Part shown: piece by piece, positions 35,622 to 43,798 of the stretch | How the letters are laid out: every line of letters begins with the position of its first letter | Numbering within the stretch: position 1 is the first letter of the stretch | Assembly: GCF_003429005.1 (NCBI RefSeq) | Contig: NZ_QVQV01000004.1 | Span: forward strand, 434,518 to 498,517 | Length of the DNA stretch: 64,000 bases | Direction of reading: 5' to 3' | From: Paraburkholderia sp. DHOC27 | GTDB taxonomy: Bacteria > Pseudomonadota > Gammaproteobacteria > Burkholderiales > Burkholderiaceae | The notes under the pieces: model-generated | The model's database searches: none | What the model was told of the DNA's origin: nothing | Seen by the model: only the letters and a program-made list of their open reading frames with translations | Program-made: the position numbers and the translations under genes

Positions 35622-36085
35622 GAGGAAAGATACGGTTGGGATGTCAGGCTTTGTCCGGCAACGGCCAGCTTGCCGCAAGTATGCACCACTCGGCCCGGCG
35701 TGCTGCGTTTGGCGGCACCGCTTTTTCTGGCTGATGGGTGCCGCGCGACCAGTGACAGACGTGTCTGAGGTGGTCACTCTTCGCTCTCTGCCGGGAATGG
35801 CTCATGGCTCGGCAGCGCCGTTCGTTAAATGTGAAGTCCGGTTGACTGAAAGTATTGCGGCGGCGTATTAGCCCGCTAGGGGTCGGTCTCAGACTACTGT
35901 CTGTTTGATGGCTTAATTCCCGTTCATTGTCGTGCGTTTTCTTTTTCGTTACGCGTTAGTGCGCACGATGATCGGGCCATCGTTTGTTTTTGAAATACGA
36001 TAAAAAACAGGCAATAAAAAACCCTCGCTAATGCGAGGGTTTTTTAGCCGCAGCTTTCTCGTCAACGGTGACCGAGGGCATGCCT
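35622..36085. other. Intergenic region between the exonuclease and cspA genes
   Basis: 464 bases holding the promoter of the exonuclease gene and, at its right end, the cspA terminator. Open frames here lack ribosome binding sites. Nothing else is recognised. Confidence 0.5.
36016..36045 (-). terminator. Intrinsic terminator of the cold-shock gene
   Basis: A thirteen-pair hairpin (AAAAAACCCTCGC with GCGAGGGTTTTTT) with a four-base loop; the A side provides the U-tract for the minus strand. It lies 40 bases past the cspA stop and could also work on the plus strand. Confidence 0.92.
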
Positions 36086-36289
36086 TTACATCGGCTGGAT
36101 GTTCGCCGCCTGCTTGCCCTTCGGACCCGTCTTGACTTCGAAGGATACGCGCTGGTTTTCCTTCAGCGACTTGAATCCTTCCGCGCGAATCTCGGAGAAG
36201 TGGGCGAACAGATCGTCGCCGCCGGAGTCTGCCGTGATGAAGCCAAAGCCCTTAGCATCGTTGAACCATTTGACGATACCGGTTTCCAT
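36086..36289 (-). CDS. cspA: Cold-shock protein CspA family
   Basis: 67 residues, a single OB-fold. Both RNA-binding motifs are present: KGFGFI (RNP1) and DLFAHFS (RNP2, as VFVHFS in E. coli). It binds single-stranded nucleic acid and acts as an RNA chaperone. A strong terminator follows, and a long AT-rich leader region precedes it, as usual for cold-inducible csp genes. Whether this copy is cold-induced cannot be read from sequence. Confidence 0.95.
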   Translation of the reverse strand: METGIVKWFNDAKGFGFITADSGGDDLFAHFSEIRAEGFKSLKENQRVSFEVKTGPKGKQAANIQPM

Positions 36290-36671
36290 ATACCTGTTTC
36301 CTTCAAGATTTTAATAAAAACGGGCAATGCCCTTACGCCGATCGACTCCACCTCGTTAAAGCCAGTCGTTATAAATCCGGCTTTGCCGTTATACGAGGAA
36401 GGAACAGCAGGCGTCAAGAAGATTTTAAGAACGACGCGAATGGTTTAAGGAACATGGTGAAGCACTCTGTCCGTGTCATTTGATTGAACGTTTTAAGTAA
36501 CAACAGAACACGCTTTAAGTCATTTTTACGGCCACTTAATCAGTTCTTAAACTCGCAGGCAATTTTTGCGCGATTTGTAACAAAACTTGTCAATCGTAAG
36601 TGTTTGTCCGAGTTGTTCCGGTAGGGGCCCCCGCTCATGATGGAACACAGCAGTTCGCATTGGAGGCTGTC
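36290..36671. other. Divergent region with cspA leader and TTTAAG repeats
   Basis: 382 AT-rich bases between cspA and the gene at 36672. TTTAAG occurs at 36424, 36444, 36492 and 36514, and CTTAAA at 36546, with spacings of 20, 48, 22 and 32 bases. The region should contain the csp 5' leader. No clear -35/-10 pair could be assigned. Confidence 0.45.
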
Positions 36672-36917
36672 ATGCATATGAACGCAATCCGTCGCATCGT
36701 CACTCGAGTCGCGCAATTGCGGCACAGGGCGCCCGCCGCCCAAACAACCCAGACGGCGCCTTCGTCATCGCTGTTCGATTTCGATCCCATGTGGCACGGC
36801 GATCATTGGCAAAACCTGCTGTCCTCGCCAATGGATGCGCGTCACTACGTCATGGAAGACTGGAGCGTGTCCGTGGGCACCGAATTCGAGCCAGCCCTCG
36901 CGGCACAGGCCCGCTAG
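36672..36917 (+). CDS. Small protein of unknown function (81 aa)
   Basis: 81 residues starting MHMNAIRRIVTRVAQLRHR. GGAGG five bases before the ATG supports translation; a second ATG lies two codons later. The N-terminus is a basic amphipathic helix, the rest is hydrophilic (FDFDPMWHGDHWQNLL). It has no signal peptide or membrane segment and I do not recognise it. It is divergent from cspA and converges on the candidate small RNA at 36941-37025. Confidence 0.6.
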   Translation: MHMNAIRRIVTRVAQLRHRAPAAQTTQTAPSSSLFDFDPMWHGDHWQNLLSSPMDARHYVMEDWSVSVGTEFEPALAAQAR

Positions 36918-36940
36918 AACCCGCTTCCGAAAAGCTGGGC

Positions 36941-36968
36941 AAAAAAAAGCGCGACTGGGAAGTCGCGC
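36941..36968 (-). terminator. Intrinsic terminator of the candidate small RNA
   Basis: An eight-pair stem GCGCGACT/AGTCGCGC with a four-base loop, next to eight A on the plus strand (eight U in the minus-strand transcript). No minus-strand protein gene lies upstream of it for several kilobases. Confidence 0.88.
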
Positions 36969-37025
36969 CGACAAAGGTTTGGAGATCTTTTTCGTCAACG
37001 AAAAAGTCTGCTTCGAAAAGCAGAG
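36941..37025 (-). ncRNA. Candidate small regulatory RNA, about 85 nt
   Basis: Reading the minus strand from 37025 down, three stems follow in order. First, a seven-pair hairpin (37007-37013 with 37018-37024; loop TTCG). Second, an eight-pair hairpin (36987-36994 with 36999-37006; loop TTGA). Third, after about 18 unpaired bases containing ATCTCCAAACC, an eight-pair GC stem (36949-36956 with 36961-36968) followed by eight U, an intrinsic terminator. A TATACT hexamer (37031-37036) lies seven bases before the foot of the first stem, so the predicted start coincides with the structure. No open frame explains this. The -35 position is weak. The exposed CTCC could pair with ribosome binding sites; targets are unknown. 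Confidence 0.6.
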
Positions 37026-37441
37026 CTTGAAGTATAGGGGTTGGGCGTCGGCAGATTGAGGGCCGAACCATCAATCATCTATTGCACTTGCGGCAACAAT
37101 CGAAAATTTCATTATTGTCTCGTTGTTTTTACACGTCATTTGATGTAGCAATTGAACAACGCACGACAGTTGACACCGCCCTCCCCCCGTACGCACCCCC
37201 TCGGAATGCCTTAACCAGTAAGGCTTCCGCCAGCTTTCCTCATCATTGCGCCTGACGTAATACTTTATTGCGTAAATCGGAATGCCCGCTGGTCAACCGC
37301 GTCCCTACACTCTGCCTGTCCGGAAACAAGCGCGCTGGCTTGCCGCGCGTTTCACGCAGTTCTTCGCCTCTCGCAGCGTACGCGTGACGTTTCCCTGAAG
37401 CCTGGGTTTCCAAAGCCCATCCTGTTCTCGGAGTTACAAAG

Positions 37442-38614
37442 ATGAAAAAGACACTCATGGTCGCGGCCCTGACGGGCGTTTTTGCAACTGCAGCTCATGC
37501 ACAAAGCAGCGTCACGCTGTACGGCCTGATCGATGCAGGCATCACCTACACGAACAATCAACACGGTCACTCGAACTGGCAAGAAACGGACGGCGCGGTC
37601 AACACCAGCCGTTGGGGCCTGCGTGGTTCGGAAGATCTGGGCGGCGGTCTGAAGGCAATCTTCGTCTTGGAAAACGGCTTCAACATCACGAGCGGTGCGC
37701 TGCGTCAGAACAGCCGTCTGTTCGGCCGTCAAGCATTCGTGGGCCTCGCGAGCGACCAGTTCGGCGCCGTGACCCTCGGCCGTCAATATGACAGCGTGGT
37801 GGACTACCTCGGCCCGCAAGCGCTGACCGGCACGCAATACGGTGGTACGTTCTTCGCCCACCCGTACGACAACGACAACCTGAACAACTCGTTCCGCGTT
37901 GACAACTCGATCAAGTACCAAAGCGCAAACTACGGCGGCTTCAAGTTCGGCGGCCTGTATGGCTTCTCGAACGCAGCTGGCGAGTTCTCGACGAACCGTG
38001 CTTACAGCCTTGGCGCATCGTATAACTACGGTGGCTTGAACGTTTCGGCTGCTTACCTGCAACTGAACAACAGCATCGGCGCGATCACCGCAGGCGAAAA
38101 CCCGGTGAACACGATCACCAACGGCGCAGGCGGTGCAGTTGGCAGCGACAACTCGCTGGTGGCAGGTCGTCAACGTACGTTCGGCGGCGCGATCAGCTAC
38201 GCGTTCGGCCCGGCAACGGCTGGCTTCGTGTACACGCAAAGCAACCTGAACAACTTCGTCGGCATCAGCCCGTCGTCGTCGGGTACGACCAACGGTATCC
38301 TGTTCCCGAACGTGTCGAGCGGTCACTTCCAGAACTTTGAAGTGAACGGCCGTTACCAACTGACGCCGGCACTGAGCGTTGCTGCTGCATACACGTTCAC
38401 GCAGTCGAGCATCGAAGGCAACAACCCGAAGTGGAACCAGTTCAACCTGCAAACCTCGTACGCTCTGTCGAAGCGCACGGACGTGTACCTGCAAGGCGAA
38501 TATCAGCACGTGATTCAGGACAACTCGGGTCTGAATGCTGACATCAACGCATTGGCTTCGTCGAACAACAACAATCAAGTCGCTGTGACGGCGGGCCTGC
38601 GTCACCGCTTCTAA
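37442..38614 (+). CDS. Gram-negative trimeric porin (Burkholderia OpcP-like)
   Basis: 390 residues. A 20-residue signal peptide ends at AHA, and the mature protein opens with QSSVTLYGLIDAGITYTNN, the usual start of beta-proteobacterial general porins. GLRGSEDLGGGLKAIFVLE and the loop-3 region (SLVAGRQRTFGGAISYAFG) follow. The last residue is Phe (GLRHRF), the signal for outer-membrane insertion. It forms a 16-stranded channel for small solutes. Codon use is strikingly uniform, as in highly expressed genes. GGAG lies eight bases before the ATG. It is monocistronic with a strong terminator. Confidence 0.95.
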   Translation: MKKTLMVAALTGVFATAAHAQSSVTLYGLIDAGITYTNNQHGHSNWQETDGAVNTSRWGLRGSEDLGGGLKAIFVLENGFNITSGALRQNSRLFGRQAFVGLASDQFGAVTLGRQYDSVVDYLGPQALTGTQYGGTFFAHPYDNDNLNNSFRVDNSIKYQSANYGGFKFGGLYGFSNAAGEFSTNRAYSLGASYNYGGLNVSAAYLQLNNSIGAITAGENPVNTITNGAGGAVGSDNSLVAGRQRTFGGAISYAFGPATAGFVYTQSNLNNFVGISPSSSGTTNGILFPNVSSGHFQNFEVNGRYQLTPALSVAAAYTFTQSSIEGNNPKWNQFNLQTSYALSKRTDVYLQGEYQHVIQDNSGLNADINALASSNNNNQVAVTAGLRHRF

Positions 38615-38640
38615 GCATCACGCTGTAAAAGCAGTCATGA

Positions 38641-38669
38641 AAGGCGCCGCTTGCGGCGCCTTTTTTTCG
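38641..38669 (+). terminator. Intrinsic terminator of the porin gene
   Basis: A ten-pair stem (AAGGCGCCGC with GCGGCGCCTT), two-base apparent loop and seven T, 26 bases after the stop. Confidence 0.92.
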
Positions 38670-38738
38670 TCTTGAGAAAGAAGGTGGCCGCGCAAGGCGG
38701 CCACGCGCAGTGCACGAGCCGTGTGCTAACGCGAGCCT

Positions 38739-39308
38739 CTACGCGTCGCTCTCTGGCGCCGGATAGCGCACGTCGACAATGTCGATGGGTTCAGGACCCG
38801 CCGGCGTGTGCAGGATCACCTGATCGCCAATTCTCGCCTTCACCAGCGCGCGTGCAATCGGCGAAATCCAGCTCACCCGTCCGTGATCGAGATCGACCTC
38901 GTCGACACCGACAATCGTCACCGTGCGAACGTCGCCGTCCTCACCAGCATAGTCGACGCTCGCACCGAAAAACACCTGGTCGACGTTCTCCTGCTTGCTG
39001 CTGTCCACCACCTCGGCCAGATCGAGCCGCTTGGTCAGAAAGCGGATACGCCGGTCGATTTCACGCAGACGCCGCTTGCCGTAGATGTAGTCACCATTTT
39101 CAGAACGGTCGCCGTTCGACGCCGCCCACGAGACCAGCTTGACGACTTCAGGACGCGCCACATCGATGAGATGGAGTAACTCATCGCGCAACCGGCGATA
39201 GCCCGCGGGCGTAATGTAGTTTTTTGCGCCTGCCGGGATGGCGGGCTGAGCAGCGTCGAGATCGTCATCACTCTCGTCGCTCGATTCTTTGACAAAGGCC
39301 TTGTTCAT
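38739..39308 (-). CDS. greB: Transcription elongation factor GreB
   Basis: 189 residues. An acidic N-terminal extension (about 27 residues, rich in Asp and Ser) precedes the coiled-coil domain starting YITPAGYRRLRDEL. The tip motif that enters the RNA polymerase secondary channel is recognisable (NGDRSENGDYIYGKRRLREID), here seen as GDRSENGDYIYGK. The FKBP-like C-terminal domain ends in the usual way. It stimulates cleavage of backtracked transcripts. The first tRNA-Arg lies upstream on the other strand. Confidence 0.93.
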   Translation of the reverse strand: MNKAFVKESSDESDDDLDAAQPAIPAGAKNYITPAGYRRLRDELLHLIDVARPEVVKLVSWAASNGDRSENGDYIYGKRRLREIDRRIRFLTKRLDLAEVVDSSKQENVDQVFFGASVDYAGEDGDVRTVTIVGVDEVDLDHGRVSWISPIARALVKARIGDQVILHTPAGPEPIDIVDVRYPAPESDA

Positions 39309-39409
39309 GATCGTCCATAGACTGCAGGGAAACCCTGCCTATCAAGGGTACACGATCAGGGCAATGGGACAAATCGCAGTTTCACTCTTCCCTTTTTTGT
39401 CAGCTTTGC

Positions 39410-39415
39410 TATAAT
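39410..39415 (+). promoter_or_regulatory. -10 box of the first tRNA-Arg gene
   Basis: A consensus TATAAT 13 bases before the tRNA 5' end. The -35 region is poor in consensus bases. Confidence 0.6.
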
Positions 39416-39428
39416 CCCGTTTCTGCGT

Positions 39429-39505
39429 GCGGCTGTAGCTCAGTTGGATAGAGTACTTGGCTACGAACCAAGGGGTCGTGGGTTCGAATCCTGCCAGCCG
39501 CACCA
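39429..39505 (+). tRNA. tRNA-Arg (ACG anticodon), copy 1
   Basis: 77 bases with encoded CCA. The acceptor GCGGCTG pairs with CAGCCGC; the anticodon loop CTACGAA gives ACG, whose first base is edited to inosine to read CGU/CGC/CGA. The T-loop is GTTCGAATC. Identical in sequence to copy 2. Confidence 0.97.
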
Positions 39506-39514
39506 CTTATTTCG

Positions 39515-39542
39515 AGGGCCTCCCTCCGGGGAGGCCCTTTCG
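39515..39542 (+). terminator. Hairpin between the two tRNA-Arg genes
   Basis: A nine-pair GC stem (AGGGCCTCC with GGAGGCCCT) and six-base loop. The following T-tract is interrupted (TTTCGTTT), so termination may be partial and copy 2 partly co-transcribed. Confidence 0.6.
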
Positions 39543-39601
39543 TTTCACCGGGTTATTCGATTGGTTTGTCCGATAACCTGCTGTTGTACCGCTTTAAGCG
39601 T

Positions 39602-39678
39602 GCGGCTGTAGCTCAGTTGGATAGAGTACTTGGCTACGAACCAAGGGGTCGTGGGTTCGAATCCTGCCAGCCGCACCA
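39602..39678 (+). tRNA. tRNA-Arg (ACG anticodon), copy 2
   Basis: A 77-base exact repeat of copy 1, 96 bases downstream, sharing also the three bases before the 5' end. No convincing promoter precedes it. Confidence 0.97.
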
Positions 39679-39685
39679 CCTGCAA

Positions 39686-39723
39686 AACAAAGGGCCTTCC
39701 GCATGGAAGGCCCTTTGTTTTTG
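39686..39723 (+). terminator. Intrinsic terminator after tRNA-Arg copy 2
   Basis: A fifteen-pair hairpin (AACAAAGGGCCTTCC with GGAAGGCCCTTTGTT), four-base loop and further T, eight bases after the tRNA. Confidence 0.92.
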
Positions 39724-39790
39724 GTCTCACGAATCACGTGAGCCGCGACCCGTGACCATAACGCGTACGATCAAACGCGGCAGGCAAGCC

Positions 39791-40279
39791 TCAACGCGGC
39801 TGCGCCTGAATATCGCCGATCTCTCCATCGGGTTTCGGCATGTCACGCATCACAGGAGCGGCGGTCTGCTCGCCAATCGGCTCCGCCCGCAAACCCACCA
39901 GCGCCTGAGCCTGCCGCAGCAGGTCGTCCACGGTATCGCCAAAACGGCTCGTCACGAAGGCCCGCAGCAGCGCCACCCGCAGGGAGTCGCCGCGCCCTTC
40001 TACCGTCCCTTGACCACCTTCAAATTCGGCCACGCAGTGGGCCTGCTGCCGGTTGACCTGCTCCCGCACTTCGAGTCGCTGAGCCCGCTCCAGAACGACC
40101 GAGGCCGCCTCCCAGGACGACGACGGGGTGAAGCGTCCGTCCCAGGCCCGGCCACGATCGTTGCCGCGTATGGAGACGGTTTCACCGCTGTCGGTAAAGT
40201 GGATTTCGCGCACGAAGTCGTGCAGGCCGCGGGCAACCCAGTAGTCGAGTTCCATCCCGCTCAGATTCGCTACGTTCAC
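39791..40279 (-). CDS. DUF2591 (NinX-like) small protein
   Basis: 162 residues. The N-terminus (VANLSGMELDYWVARGL) and the central WEAASVVLERAQRLEVRE-type region resemble the DUF2591/NinX family, found both in phages and as stand-alone chromosomal genes; function is unknown. The start is GTG at 40279 with AGGGGA seven bases upstream. The C-terminal third is Gln/Pro-rich. It lies 57 bases after spoT in the same direction and may be co-transcribed. No other phage genes are near. The family call is from memory of the motif, hence moderate. Confidence 0.7.
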   Translation of the reverse strand: MNVANLSGMELDYWVARGLHDFVREIHFTDSGETVSIRGNDRGRAWDGRFTPSSSWEAASVVLERAQRLEVREQVNRQQAHCVAEFEGGQGTVEGRGDSLRVALLRAFVTSRFGDTVDDLLRQAQALVGLRAEPIGEQTAAPVMRDMPKPDGEIGDIQAQPR

Positions 40280-40336
40280 GGCATTTCCCCTTCAATGAAG
40301 GTGAGACTGGCGCCCGCTCGCTCGAGCCCAGGACGC

Positions 40337-42706
40337 TCAGTAGTCCGCGCGTTCCCGGTCGATGCGCATCCCGCCGTCGTGACGGTGATGGCCTTCCTCG
40401 CTGGGCCGTTCGCGGGCAATCCGCATGACGTCCGGATTGGTGCGCACGCGGCGCATCACATTGGCAAGATGAACCCGATCGCTCACCTGGATCACAAAGC
40501 GCAGGATAGTGGATTCCTGTGACAGGTCTTCATCCATCGCGATGTGGACGATATTGGCGTCGGCGGACGTGATATCCGCAGCCACGCGGGCAAATACGCC
40601 CTTGGTATTCTTGACCAGCACCTTCACGGCCACGTCGAACAGACGGCCGGGCTGCGGCGCCCACGCCACGTCGATCCAGCGGCCGGGATCGCGCCGGTGA
40701 ATGCGCTGGGCGACCCGGCAATCCGTGGTGTGAATGGCCATGCCGAGGCCAATGCCGATATAGCCCATGATGTCGTCGCCCGGAATCGGACGGCAGCAGG
40801 CCGAGAGCTGCACCGACATGCCTTCGGTGCCGGTAATGACCACCGGCGGCGCGTGCGACGTGCTGCCGGATTCGCGCGGGCTGTCGTCGTCCGCATCGTG
40901 GCCATTCATCAGCACTTCGATGCGCTTGGCCATCACCGCGGCCACGCGCCGGCCGAGGCCGATGTCCGCGAAGATTTCCTGACGGCTCTTGTTGCCGGTC
41001 CACTGCACGAGCTTTTCCCAGGCTTCTGGCGTCACGTCGGAAAGCGCCAGGTCGTACGCCTTCAACGCCTGATCCACCAGCCGCTCGCCCAGTTGAACTG
41101 ACTCGTTCAGGCGCATGGTCTTCAGATAGTGGCGGATCGCGGAGCGAGCCTTGCCGCTGCGCACAAAACCGAGCCACGCCGGATTCGGCTTGGAGTACGG
41201 CGCCGTAATCACTTCGACGATATCGCCGCTCTTCAGCTCAGTGCGAAGCGGCAGCAGTTCGTTGTTGATCTTCACGGCGACGCACTGATTGCCCAGGTCG
41301 CTGTGGATCGAATAGGCAAAGTCGAGGGCTGTCGCGCCGCGCGGCAGCGCCATGATCTTCGACTTTGGCGTGAACACGTAAACCGCATCCGGGAACAGAT
41401 CGATCTTCACGTGTTCGAGGAATTCGCTCGAATCGCCCGCTTCGCTCTGAATATCCAGCAGCGATTTGAGCCACTGGTGCGCGCGCTTCTGCACGTCGTT
41501 CAGGTCGGCGCCGCCGTTCTTGTACAGCCAGTGCGCCGCAACGCCCGCCTCGGCGATTTCGTGCATCTTGCGCGTGCGCACCTGAAACTCGATAGGCGCG
41601 CCGAACGGACCCACCAGCGTCGTATGCAGCGACTGGTAGCCGTTCACCTTCGGGATGGCGATGTAATCCTTGAACTTGCCCGGCACCGGCTTGTAGAGCG
41701 CATGCAGCGCGCCAATGCACGTGTAGCACTCCAGCGCGCTGTCGACGACTACGCGGAACCCGTACACGTCCAGCACCTGCGAGAACGACAACTGCTTGTC
41801 GCGCATCTTCTTGTAGATGCTGAAGATGGTTTTTTCGCGGCCGGTGACTTCCGCGTCGATCTTCGCGTCCGCAATGGCGCGCTGCACCGACTCCAGAATC
41901 TTGCCGACCACTTCGCGCCGGTTGCCGCGCGCCGCCTTGACGGCCTTTTCGAGCGTGGCGTAGCGGTGCGGATTGAAGTTCGCGAAGCTCAGGTCCTGCA
42001 GCTCGCGGTAAGTATTGTTCAGACCCAGCCGGTGCGCGATGGGCGCGTAGATATCCAGCGTTTCGCGGGCCACGCGGCGGCGCTTTTCAGGTGGCACGGC
42101 ACCGAGGGTGCGCATGTTGTGCAGCCGGTCGGCCAGCTTGACCAGAATCACGCGCACGTCGCGCGCCATCGCGAGCAGCATCTTGCGGAAGTTCTCCGCC
42201 TGCGCTTCCTCGCGATTGCGGAACTCCATTTTGTCCAGCTTCGACAACCCGTCGACCAGTTCCGCGACCTTCGCGCCGAACCGCTCGGCGAGCTCGGCCT
42301 TGGTCACGCCCTGGTCTTCCATCACGTCGTGCAGCAAGGCCGCCATGATCGACTGGGCGTCGAGCTTCCAGCTGGCGCAGATTTCTGCGACTGCAACCGG
42401 GTGCGTGATGTAGGGTTCGCCGCTTTGACGGTACTGCCCGAGGTGGGCTTCGTCGCTGAAATGGAAGGCCGCCTTGACGTCCTTGATCTCTTCCGGCGAA
42501 AGGTAGCCAGACAGCGCGGCCGTCAGTTTGGCGATTGAAACGACGTCATGCCGGCGCGGCTGCTCCGGCGTGGCGGTGGGCCCGAACAGATGGCGAAACG
42601 ACTGTTCGAGGACCGCGTCGATGTATTTGCGTGCTGAAGCCGGCGAGTCGCTTTCGCGAGCCTCGTGTTCCACTTCCGTGACGGGGGGCGAAGGGTTGGT
42701 GCTCAT
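40337..42706 (-). CDS. spoT: Bifunctional (p)ppGpp synthetase/hydrolase SpoT
   Basis: 789 residues in the standard order. The HD hydrolase domain is intact (H102 in YITHPVAVAEI, then H126-D127 in ALLHDVMEDQG), so it can degrade (p)ppGpp. The synthetase domain (DVYGFRVVVDS, later KVNGYQSLHTTLVGP) follows around residues 250-410. The TGS domain comes next (VYVFTPKSKIMALPRGATA), then a conserved linker and a C-terminal ACT domain. It sets the alarmone level in the stringent response. It is the last core gene of the yicC-gmk-rpoZ-spoT run. Confidence 0.95.
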   Translation of the reverse strand: MSTNPSPPVTEVEHEARESDSPASARKYIDAVLEQSFRHLFGPTATPEQPRRHDVVSIAKLTAALSGYLSPEEIKDVKAAFHFSDEAHLGQYRQSGEPYITHPVAVAEICASWKLDAQSIMAALLHDVMEDQGVTKAELAERFGAKVAELVDGLSKLDKMEFRNREEAQAENFRKMLLAMARDVRVILVKLADRLHNMRTLGAVPPEKRRRVARETLDIYAPIAHRLGLNNTYRELQDLSFANFNPHRYATLEKAVKAARGNRREVVGKILESVQRAIADAKIDAEVTGREKTIFSIYKKMRDKQLSFSQVLDVYGFRVVVDSALECYTCIGALHALYKPVPGKFKDYIAIPKVNGYQSLHTTLVGPFGAPIEFQVRTRKMHEIAEAGVAAHWLYKNGGADLNDVQKRAHQWLKSLLDIQSEAGDSSEFLEHVKIDLFPDAVYVFTPKSKIMALPRGATALDFAYSIHSDLGNQCVAVKINNELLPLRTELKSGDIVEVITAPYSKPNPAWLGFVRSGKARSAIRHYLKTMRLNESVQLGERLVDQALKAYDLALSDVTPEAWEKLVQWTGNKSRQEIFADIGLGRRVAAVMAKRIEVLMNGHDADDDSPRESGSTSHAPPVVITGTEGMSVQLSACCRPIPGDDIMGYIGIGLGMAIHTTDCRVAQRIHRRDPGRWIDVAWAPQPGRLFDVAVKVLVKNTKGVFARVAADITSADANIVHIAMDEDLSQESTILRFVIQVSDRVHLANVMRRVRTNPDVMRIARERPSEEGHHRHDGGMRIDRERADY

Positions 42707-42823
42707 ACTCGCCTCCGTGTCAGGTGAACTGCGAGGGTGAACTACGAAGTTGAACGTCGGGATCGACGCCGGCCTGCACGCGCAGGTGAATTACAAAGCA
42801 ATCAAAAGCGGATGAAACGTGCC

Positions 42824-43027
42824 TTAGACCGGCACCTTCTTCAGCATTTCAACGCCAACCTGACCAGCCGCGATCTCGCGCAGCGCGACGACGGTGGGCT
42901 TGTCGCGGCTTTCGATCTTCGGCGTATGGCCTTGGGCGAGCTGGCGTGCGCGATAGGTTGCGGCAAGTGCCAGTTCGAAACGATTCGGGATCTGTTTGAG
43001 ACAGTCTTCGACGGTAATGCGGGCCAT
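42824..43027 (-). CDS. rpoZ: RNA polymerase omega subunit
   Basis: 67 residues. [20 protein letters not shown] and RARQL, with the later [14 protein letters not shown], are the conserved omega sequence. It assists assembly of beta-prime and helps form one ppGpp binding site on RNA polymerase, which fits its conserved place before spoT. AAGGAA lies six bases before the ATG. The gap to gmk is 60 bases and to spoT 117. Confidence 0.97.
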
Positions 43028-43087
43028 GTTGGGTTCCTTCTCAGTATGTCGCTTATTCTACCTTATGTGCTCGTATGCCCGCCGCGA

Positions 43088-43768
43088 TCACGCATGCGGG
43101 AGGTGGATACCGAGCTGCACAAAAAGGTCCGTGTGGCGTGCGTATTGCGAGGCGAAGCGCAGGCGCGTGGAAGCAACCAGACACTGCAGCTCCGCGAGCG
43201 CGCGATCGAAATTCTCGTTGATGACCACGAACTCCGCTTCCGCCGAGTGCGCAATCTCACTACCCGCGGCCAGCAGGCGCCGCGTGATCACGTTCGGCTC
43301 ATCCTGGCCGCGCTTCTTCAAACGCTCTTCCAGCGCTTCGAGTGAAGGCGGCAGGATGAAAATCTCGACAGCATTGCGAAACTGCTTCTTCACCTGTTGC
43401 GCACCTTGCCAGTCGATTTCGAGCAGCACGTCATGGCCGCTTTTCATCTGCTCTTCGATCCACAGCCGCGAGGTCGCATAGTAGTTGCCATGCACCTCGG
43501 CGCTTTCCAGAAATTCGCCCTCGGCGTGGCGGCGCAGGAAATCGTCGACGGTCGTGAAGTGGTAATGCTCACCGTCCTGCTCCTTCGGACGCGGCGGCCG
43601 CGTCGTGTAAGAGATGGACAGGCGGATCGCCTCGTCACGCGCGAGCAGCGCGTTGACGAGCGTCGACTTGCCCGCGCCCGACGGCGCGACCACCATGAAC
43701 AGGTTGCCGGGATAAGCACCGGCATAAGGATTGCGCGGTGCGCTGCTTTCGCGTGTGTGGTCAGTCAT
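43088..43768 (-). CDS. gmk: Guanylate kinase
   Basis: 226 residues. The P-loop is APSGAGKST (residues 28-36), followed by SISYTTRPPRPKEQDGEHYHF, which holds the GMP-binding residues, seen as TTRPPRPKEQDGEHYHF, and the LEIDWQGAQQV segment. It phosphorylates GMP with ATP to give GDP. It is about 20 residues longer than E. coli Gmk, with a short N-terminal extension. It follows yicC by 30 bases. Confidence 0.96.
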   Translation of the reverse strand: MTDHTRESSAPRNPYAGAYPGNLFMVVAPSGAGKSTLVNALLARDEAIRLSISYTTRPPRPKEQDGEHYHFTTVDDFLRRHAEGEFLESAEVHGNYYATSRLWIEEQMKSGHDVLLEIDWQGAQQVKKQFRNAVEIFILPPSLEALEERLKKRGQDEPNVITRRLLAAGSEIAHSAEAEFVVINENFDRALAELQCLVASTRLRFASQYARHTDLFVQLGIHLPHA

Positions 43769-43798
43769 TGCAATCGTTGTCCGAAATGGGCCCGAAAT

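Larger units (their letters stand above)
36918..37441. other. Intergenic region upstream of the porin gene
   Basis: 524 bases without a protein gene. The left part holds the candidate minus-strand small RNA and its terminator; the right part must hold the porin promoter and leader. A TTGACA at 37170-37175 has no matching -10 box at the right distance. Confidence 0.6.

Noticed and set aside
37170..37198. Porin promoter based on TTGACA at 37170
   Set aside because: No -10-like hexamer at 16-18 bases; the following bases are C-rich.
37352..38605. 417-codon open frame opposite the porin gene
   Set aside because: Exists because the porin uses a narrow set of codons; its product is Val/Arg/Ala-rich with no fold, and no promoter or ribosome binding site is seen.
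39791..40279. Possible prophage remnant suggested by the NinX-like family
   Set aside because: No integrase, phage structural genes or attachment repeats are near; the gene lies downstream of spoT as a single chromosomal gene, even though identical tRNA genes are close by.
41129..42538. 469-codon plus-strand frame opposite spoT
   Set aside because: Antisense shadow of a clear SpoT gene.
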